The position numbers were made by a program, and so were the translations under genes. A model generated the notes under the pieces. That model did no database searches. It was given only the letters and a program-made list of their open reading frames with translations, and was not told where the DNA came from. Shown one piece after another: positions 7,958-12,481 of a stretch of DNA of 12,481 nucleotides. The first letter of the stretch is position 1, and each line of letters begins with the position of its first letter. Source of the stretch: Rhodococcus sp. IITR03. GTDB taxonomy: Bacteria; Actinomycetota; Actinomycetes; Mycobacteriales; Mycobacteriaceae. The stretch covers positions 1 to 12,481 of the forward strand of contig LATQ01000322.1 of the NCBI GenBank assembly GCA_001017865.1. The letters run 5' to 3'.

Positions 7958-9500
7958 ATGTCAGGGCTACATTCACACGACCACGGGCACAGCCACACCG
8001 CATGTGATAGCGAATCGGCAGCTACGCCACAGACAAGGTTCGACTCGAAGCGCTCATCACCGACAACGTCCACCGCATCGGTGAGCACGAAGGCCCGTTC
8101 TCGATCCACACCGTCGGCATCGGAAAGACCGGGGCGAACATCGTCGAAGCACTGGTGAAGCAGTACTCCGAAGGCGGTGTCGCCACCGCCGGGACCACGA
8201 ACTTCACCGGCCTGGCGATCGACATCGGAGATACCGAACTGGCCGGAGTTCGAGCCGCGGCCGACACCACCGACGCGCGCGTCACAGTACGCACGGTCGA
8301 CCTGCCGGCACTCGACAACAGCAACCTGTTCGCCGGCCTTCGCCGGTACCGCGAATTCCTCAAGAACGAGTATCCGCGCTACTACTGGAACCCCAACTAC
8401 GAGCCCTGGCTGCCGAGCGACCTGGAGGTCCCGAGCGCCGGTGAACACTTCCCCCGCGCAGTATCCAAGGGCATCTACGGTGTCGAGTACTACACCGGCG
8501 GCGAAGTCGCCGACGCGCTCGACGAGTTCGCCGAAGGAGTGCTGAACAGCTCGGAAACTCCGCTGGTGATCGTCGCCTTCTCCATGGTCGGCGGCACCGG
8601 AAGCGGCATCGTCGTGGAACTGGCCCGACACCTGTCCAACATCCGCCTCGGTCGCCGCGCCTGGTGCTCGGCCTCGGCGTACTGCCGGCCGACGCCGACC
8701 CGGACGAGCTCAAGGACGGCCGCGCATTCGTGGCCATCAACGAACTGGACTGCATGGTCGATGCCGACAAAAACAACGGCGTCATGACCGTCTGGGGCGA
8801 TCTGTACAAGAACCCGTTCACAGCGGGCTTCTTCGCCGTCCCCCAGAACGCGGTGATAGCCACCTCCAACAGTCTCGACGAGGCACACCGTAAGATCGAC
8901 ACCGGTGTCGCCGAGTTCGTCCTCCGGGACGGCGGCACGCATCTCTACGAGTCGATCAAAGCTCTGAACTGGATGAACGTTCCCGCCGACGCGTGGCACC
9001 CGGCCACCCGCGGTGATCAGACCGACAAATGGATCAACCTGCTGGCAGTCGGTGTCAAGGCCGGCAACCCATTGATCACCGGGGAGCTGCGCTCCGGCGC
9101 GACACCGGAATTCGCCGAAATCCGCTCCTTCGGGGCCGACCCCTCGGCAGTCGAGGTCTCGGCCAAGGCACTGACCGAGACACTCGCCCCACAGGTCGGC
9201 CCCTCACAGCTCGCCTTCGACGCCACCGGCGATAACGCTGTCGTCGCGTTCGTACCGCGGCTGAGCAAACTCGACCTGGCCTCGTTCGTCCCTTCCCGCG
9301 ACCGTTACGACCAGCTCGGCTGGGAAGAGAAACTGATGCGGCACGCCTGGCTGCTCGACCTCGGTGTCCTGCTGTGCGAGCCGTCCACGCGTTTCGAAGG
9401 CGTCGGCGGCGAGTGCCTGCTCGGGTGCGCGTGCTGGGTCGTGGTGCCCCACGCCGCCATCCGCGGTGAAGTACCCGAGGAAGCGATGGTGGCGTCATGA
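7958..9500 (+). CDS. Tubulin/FtsZ-like GTPase, first paralogue (two frameshifts)
   Basis: Member of the tubulin/FtsZ superfamily, probably a nucleotide-dependent polymer-forming protein. The glycine loop VGIGKTGAN (about 53-61) and a FTGLAIDIGD strand/loop resemble the FtsZ N-terminal nucleotide site. The signature GGTGSG (about 212-217, in VIVAFSMVGGTGSGIVVELA) is the tubulin phosphate-binding loop. FVAINELDCMVDADKNN resembles the segment after it in tubulin-like bacterial proteins. The ATG at 7958 has a good ribosome site and gives a histidine-rich start, MSGLHSHDHGHSH. The frame then shifts near 8011-8020 and again near 8656-8662; adding one base at each gives about 514 residues, longer than FtsZ. 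It aligns along its length with the gene at 9826-11533. ATGA at 9497-9500 couples it to the next gene. I found no clear T7-loop acidic motif. Confidence 0.75.
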
Positions 9501-9813
9501 CCTCGTCTTCTGTCCAGGAACTCGACTGGGACCACGTCGTCGAGAAATACCGCGACGGCGCCGCAGTCGAGACACTGCCCGGCGGCGCAGCCATCACGGT
9601 CAGCGGCGCCGACGCCGACAAGATCTACGTCAAGCACCGCCTGTGGACCGCCGAGCTCAATCGAGCCAACCTCCAGCGAGGAGTCACCCTCGTCAACGAG
9701 GCTTGATCTCGCGCAACGCCAATCAGTTCATCGACAAGTACCGGACCCTCGTCGCCGACGAACGTCCCACTGTGGCAGCCACGGTCCTGAAGGACCTCGG
9801 ATACCTCGACTAG
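9497..9813 (+). CDS. Small protein between the two tubulin-like genes (one frameshift)
   Basis: I do not recognise this protein. It starts at ATG 9497, overlapping the previous stop by four bases, so it is translationally coupled to the first tubulin-like gene. It reads MTSSSVQELDWDHVVEKYRD and on to LQRGVTLVNE, then needs one extra base near 9700 to continue as LISRNANQFIDKYRTLVADE and end DLGYLD at TAG 9811-9813. Corrected length is about 105 residues. It is hydrophilic and charged, with no membrane segment or signal peptide, and probably mixed alpha/beta. A dedicated partner, such as a co-polymer, adaptor or nucleotide-state regulator of the two tubulin-like proteins, is an inference from position alone. 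Without the repair it would stop after 69 residues. Confidence 0.65.
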
Positions 9814-9825
9814 GAAGACACCTCA

Positions 9826-11533
9826 ATGGCACTATCGCTGTACCACAGCGCCACCGGTAAGCAGGCGCCTCACTGCATCAACGTCGTCGGTCTCGGCAAA
9901 GCAGGTGCCCAGCTGATCGACGCATTCCTCCGCACGGGCGAGATCGAAGATCTCCTCGAAGACCCCCGCGCTCGGTTCACGGCGTTGGCCGTCGACATCG
10001 GTGACGGCGACATGCGCCAGATGCAGCAGTACGCCGCCTCCTTCCGCGAGCGCCTGGAAAGCCGCGGCATTCCTGCGGACAGGGCACAGATCAAGACGTT
10101 GAACCTGGAGGTCCCCACCGCCGAGGATCTGGTGTCCTCGGTCTCGCGGATCCCCGAATACCTCGGACGGGAGTTCCCCCGCTTCGAGTGGAGCGGTGCC
10201 GACTCATCCCCCACCGTCAACTGGATCGCGCCCGACACGGCCATGCCGAACCCGGACAAGCACTACGAAGCTCAGCTCGAGGTGCCCTCGACCGACGAAC
10301 ACGTATCCCGCTCGGTGGCCAAGGCGATCTACAACCGCGCCTACTACGAAGGCGACCGGCCTGCGTATCAGGCACTGCGCGAATTCGCCTCGAGCATCGA
10401 CGACACAGGCTGCCGTGCCTGGTCTTCGTGGCCTTCGGCGTCGGTGGTGGCACCGGAAGCGGCATCGTCGTCGACCTCGCCCGCCATCTGACCACCGGGG
10501 CACTGGGCCGTCGGGTGCCTGTCATCGGCGTCGGTTTCCTGCCGTGCTCCGGGGATCCGGAGTACCGGCGCGGCGCGTCGGTGTACACCACACTCAACGA
10601 GATCGACTGCATGCTCGACGAGTCGAAGAATGACAAGATCACCGCGATTTGGGGTGACATGTACAAGAACCCGTTCACCGGTGGGTTCTTGGCGCTGCCG
10701 CAGGAACAGTCCTGGGAGCGGCTGTTCCGCTACACCACCATCAAAAAGGGTGTGCGGCCCGAAATCCGCCGACAACAGGCACTGCACGTCACCAACAAGT
10801 TCGTCGACGACTCGTTCGCCCGCTATGTCGTCCATGACTACGGCCGAGAGATCTTCCGCGTCCTGCGTCCCGCCGGCTTCACCGGCGCCCCGCACGAGAC
10901 GGTGAGCTTCGGGGCCCGCAACTTCACCATCTTCAACGTAGCCAAGCTCATGCATCCCGGCGTCGAAGTCGTGCCCGGCGAACCGATGAGCAAGTGGCGC
11001 AGCGCCATCAGCGACTGGGTGGGCTACCTGCCGAAGTGGATGGGCCTGAAGGACGGCTTCAAGACCGATCACATCGAGGCCCACACATACTCCGCCCGCG
11101 GCAAGTGGAACGGCACACTCCAGAAGCAGCTGGAAGACGTACTGTCCCAGTACCTGCTACCCGGCGAGGACGGCTATCTCTACACGACCGAGAGCGAGTT
11201 CTTCGACGCGCTGACCCTGTACACCAACGTCATCATCCCGGGGTGGCGAAGACCGACCTGACCGCGTTCGATGAGGCGAAGAAGCTGTACGACACGACCC
11301 CGGAGCCCAACCGGGTCGCGTTGAGTTCCTCGCTTCTGGAGCTGGGAATCGTACTGTCGGAACCGTCCGAGCAGTTCGAGGGAACGATGGGCCAGGCCCT
11401 TCCCGGTGCCCCCGGTTGGAACACGCGCATCGCAGCATTGTCGTTCTACGGTAAGGACGTGCCCCGCACGGCCGTCGACCACACTCGTGAGGTGATGGCT
11501 GAGGTCGTTCCCACCGTCGTGCCGACGCCGTGA
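9826..11533 (+). CDS. Tubulin/FtsZ-like GTPase, second paralogue (two frameshifts)
   Basis: This is the second tubulin-superfamily protein, about 569 residues after repair. The start ATG at 9826 follows AGGAAGA. Visible elements are the glycine loop NVVGLGKAGAQ (about 19-29), FTALAVDIGDGD, and the full tubulin signature GGGTGSG (about 207-213, in FVAFGVGGGTGSGIVVDLAR). VYTTLNEIDCMLDESKND and WGDMYKNPFTGGFLALPQ follow, both mirrored in the first paralogue. One base is missing near 10405-10420 and another in the G run near 11248-11251; the C-terminus then reads LLELGIVLSEPSEQFEG, again matching the first paralogue (LLDLGVLLCEPSTRFEG). The extra length lies mainly in the linker before GGGTGSG and in the C-terminal half. 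A pair of unequal paralogues suggests a heteropolymer, as in BtubA/B, but that is inference. Tubulin_2-type bacterial proteins are the nearest family I can name. Confidence 0.8.
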
Positions 11534-11568
11534 CCTGACCATCAGATCACAGCAATCGTGTAGGAACA

Positions 11569-11618
11569 TGCGTCGAGACGGAGTCGCTGCTGCCACAGCA
11601 GTACTCCGTCTCGACGCA
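11569..11618 (+). terminator. Long hairpin after the tubulin-like operon
   Basis: Two perfect 16-base arms, TGCGTCGAGACGGAGT (11569-11584) and ACTCCGTCTCGACGCA (11603-11618), enclose a second stem CTGCTG-CCA-CAGCAG (11587-11601). It begins 36 bases after the stop of the second tubulin-like gene. No U-tract follows, so it is either an actinobacterial-style terminator without a tail or an RNA-processing/stability structure. Confidence 0.6.
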
Positions 11619-11642
11619 CCGGGCGCAAGAAACGACGAATCG

Positions 11643-12113
11643 GTGGCTACGGATTCTCACGCGCACTGGTCGACGATGTTCTCACAATGGATACGGAGGG
11701 TACGTGCTACCCACTATTCGATACGGGAATCGGTGGCGCAAGAGTCCGGGGATGCCCCGCGCGCAGAACGCGTAGCGATTCAGGTCATCCAGCACATGGT
11801 TTCACGTCCTGCCATTTTTCGGCATCGAGGGAAGGAATACGACCGGCGAGTATCGGCCCTGACCGAGCTGTTCACCGCTTCCTACGACAACTCCGCCACC
11901 TGCCATCTGCCCAGCTGGGAACAGCTTGCACAGCATCTCAACCACATGCCAGAGGGTTTGAAGATCGTACATATGGCTGTGGCCGTATGCGGAAAGACAG
12001 TCTCTGAAGCGGCCTCCGGAACAGAATTGACCAGTGCCGATATCCCCAATCTCCTGGCCGATCTCGAAGAATATCTGTCTTTCGGCCAGACCACTCCGGA
12101 AGGAAGTCACTAG
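11643..12113 (+). CDS. Unrecognised protein of about 156 residues
   Basis: I cannot assign this to a family. The frame is open from 11568, but that ATG lies in the hairpin, so the start is more likely GTG 11643 or ATG 11676; neither has a strong ribosome site. The protein is soluble, with no signal peptide or membrane span. It has an Arg-rich N-terminus (WIRRVRATHYSIRESVAQES), a predicted helix-rich middle containing RAERVAIQVIQHMVSRPAIF, and the C-terminal LPSWEQLAQHLNHMPEGLKI and TELTSADIPNLLADLEEYLS. It could be a helical regulatory or adaptor protein, but no helix-turn-helix is clear enough to claim. The terminator-like hairpin separates it from the tubulin-like operon. It ends at TAG 12111. 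Confidence 0.55.
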   Translation: MATDSHAHWSTMFSQWIRRVRATHYSIRESVAQESGDAPRAERVAIQVIQHMVSRPAIFRHRGKEYDRRVSALTELFTASYDNSATCHLPSWEQLAQHLNHMPEGLKIVHMAVAVCGKTVSEAASGTELTSADIPNLLADLEEYLSFGQTTPEGSH

Positions 12114-12179
12114 AGCATCGCGTGCACCCACCCGACCCACTCAGCGTCTCGAGATGAACTCCCGCGCAGTCACTCCACT

Positions 12180-12416
12180 TTGACATTCGATACCGCACAC
12201 ACTTCGTTCGCCACCCGACGCGTCCGCACAGAACTCATCGAGGTGGTTGATGCCGGCATCACCGTCCGAACGTTTCGTACCGCCGATGCGCGGACAGCCG
12301 AGCTGGGCACGATCAGCATGCTCAACTCGATTGCCCGGTGACATCACGAGGGCAGCGAAGCGGCACAGGTTGCCGATGATCTCGTCGAGATGGCAGTGCG
12401 CATCGTTCAAGGGGAG
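12180..12416 (+). pseudogene. Small gene with an in-frame stop, truncated by the right IS
   Basis: From TTG 12180 the frame reads FDTAHTSFATRRVRTELIEV and then RTAELGTISMLNSIAR before a TGA at 12339-12341. The same frame resumes at once with HHEGSEAAQVADDLVEMAVR and runs into the IS end (stop at 12456). Both halves look coding, so a TGG-to-TGA change (Trp lost) in a gene of about 80 codons, cut at its 3' end by the IS, is the simplest reading. The family is not recognised and the start is uncertain. Chance open frame remains possible at this GC content. Confidence 0.35.
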
Positions 12417-12477
12417 TGTCAGCTTTCCGGTGGATCCGGTTCTGGCGCATCGGTTTAGTTCTCACTCGGGGTGATCC
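12417..12477. repeat. Right IS terminal sequence (inverted copy of 290-350)
   Basis: The reverse complement matches 290-350 with three mismatches, including the transposase end codons and the outer terminus TGTCAG at 12417-12422. The IS body lies to the right, outside the window. Because the match covers more than a terminal inverted repeat, both sites are the same end of the same IS type, pointing towards each other across the window. Confidence 0.85.
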
Positions 12478-12481
12478 GGCC
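12455..12481 (-). CDS. Last codons of a second IS256-family transposase (cut by window end)
   Basis: On the minus strand the final bases read GRITPSEN and TAA, the same C-terminal end as the left transposase remnant. Only eight residues are visible, so whether this copy is intact cannot be judged here. Confidence 0.6.
   Translation of the reverse strand, partial: GRITPSEN

Noticed and set aside
7801..8631. Minus-strand open frame of 276 codons
   Set aside because: It lies antisense to the first tubulin-like gene and crosses its promoter; valine/aspartate-rich shadow composition and no ribosome site.
8656..8662. Programmed ribosomal frameshifting in the tubulin-like genes
   Set aside because: There is no repeated slippery sequence or shared downstream structure, and the same one-base losses occur in unrelated genes such as cbiN and amiB.
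10368..11084. Minus-strand open frame of 238 codons
   Set aside because: Antisense to the second tubulin-like gene, whose sequence is conserved with its paralogue; a shadow frame.
1..12481. tRNA, rRNA, CRISPR arrays or a plasmid replication origin
   Set aside because: No cloverleaf, rRNA-like stretch, regularly spaced repeats or iteron clusters were seen by eye. TubZ-type partitioning was considered for the tubulin-like pair, but no centromere-like iterons or TubR gene were found.

Overview
The window is GC-rich and reads as actinobacterial DNA, most likely Rhodococcus or a close relative. The reasons are its codon use, GTG and TTG starts, IS256/mutator-type insertion sequence ends, and an amide/nitrile catabolic gene set of the kind known from Rhodococcus (aliphatic amidase, an AmiC/NhhC-like sensor, a MarR/NhhD-like regulator and a cobalt transporter). 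No nitrile hydratase gene lies inside the window.

Layout. Positions 1-352 hold the eroded 3' end of an IS256-family transposase and its terminal sequence. Positions 293-3071 (minus strand) hold a four-gene energy-coupling-factor cobalt transporter in the order cbiM-cbiN-cbiQ-cbiO; the last gene runs into the IS end. Positions 3313-4394 (minus) encode an AmiB-like ClpB/HSP100-type AAA+ ATPase. A 441-base divergent control region separates it from an intact amiE aliphatic amidase (4836-5873, plus), followed by an amiC-like amide sensor (5992-7082, plus) and a convergent MarR-family regulator (7194-7652, minus). A second divergent region with a good promoter (7653-7957) leads into the most unusual part: an operon of two paralogous tubulin/FtsZ-like GTPases (7958-9500 and 9826-11533) with a small protein gene (9497-9813) between them. 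A long hairpin (11569-11618) closes the operon. An unrecognised gene (11643-12113) and a broken small gene (12180 to about 12416) follow, and the window ends inside a second, inverted copy of the same IS (12417-12481).

Working together. In Pseudomonas, AmiC senses amides and AmiB/AmiE act in the same operon. Here AmiR and AmiS are missing and a MarR-type regulator is present, as in the nitrile hydratase regulators NhhC/NhhD of R. rhodochrous J1. The likely theme is uptake of cobalt (probably for a nearby Co-type nitrile hydratase), amide hydrolysis and amide-responsive control. The tubulin-like operon is not part of any textbook ami/nhh cluster and is the best candidate for an undescribed system.

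Sequence quality. Eight genes (cbiQ, cbiN, cbiM, amiB, amiC, both tubulin-like genes and the small gene between them), plus the transposase tail, can only be read through by restoring single missing bases. All 13 gene frameshifts have the same sense (one base lost). That pattern suggests base-dropping sequencing error more than decay, although decay cannot be excluded. CDS spans given here are the corrected reading paths.
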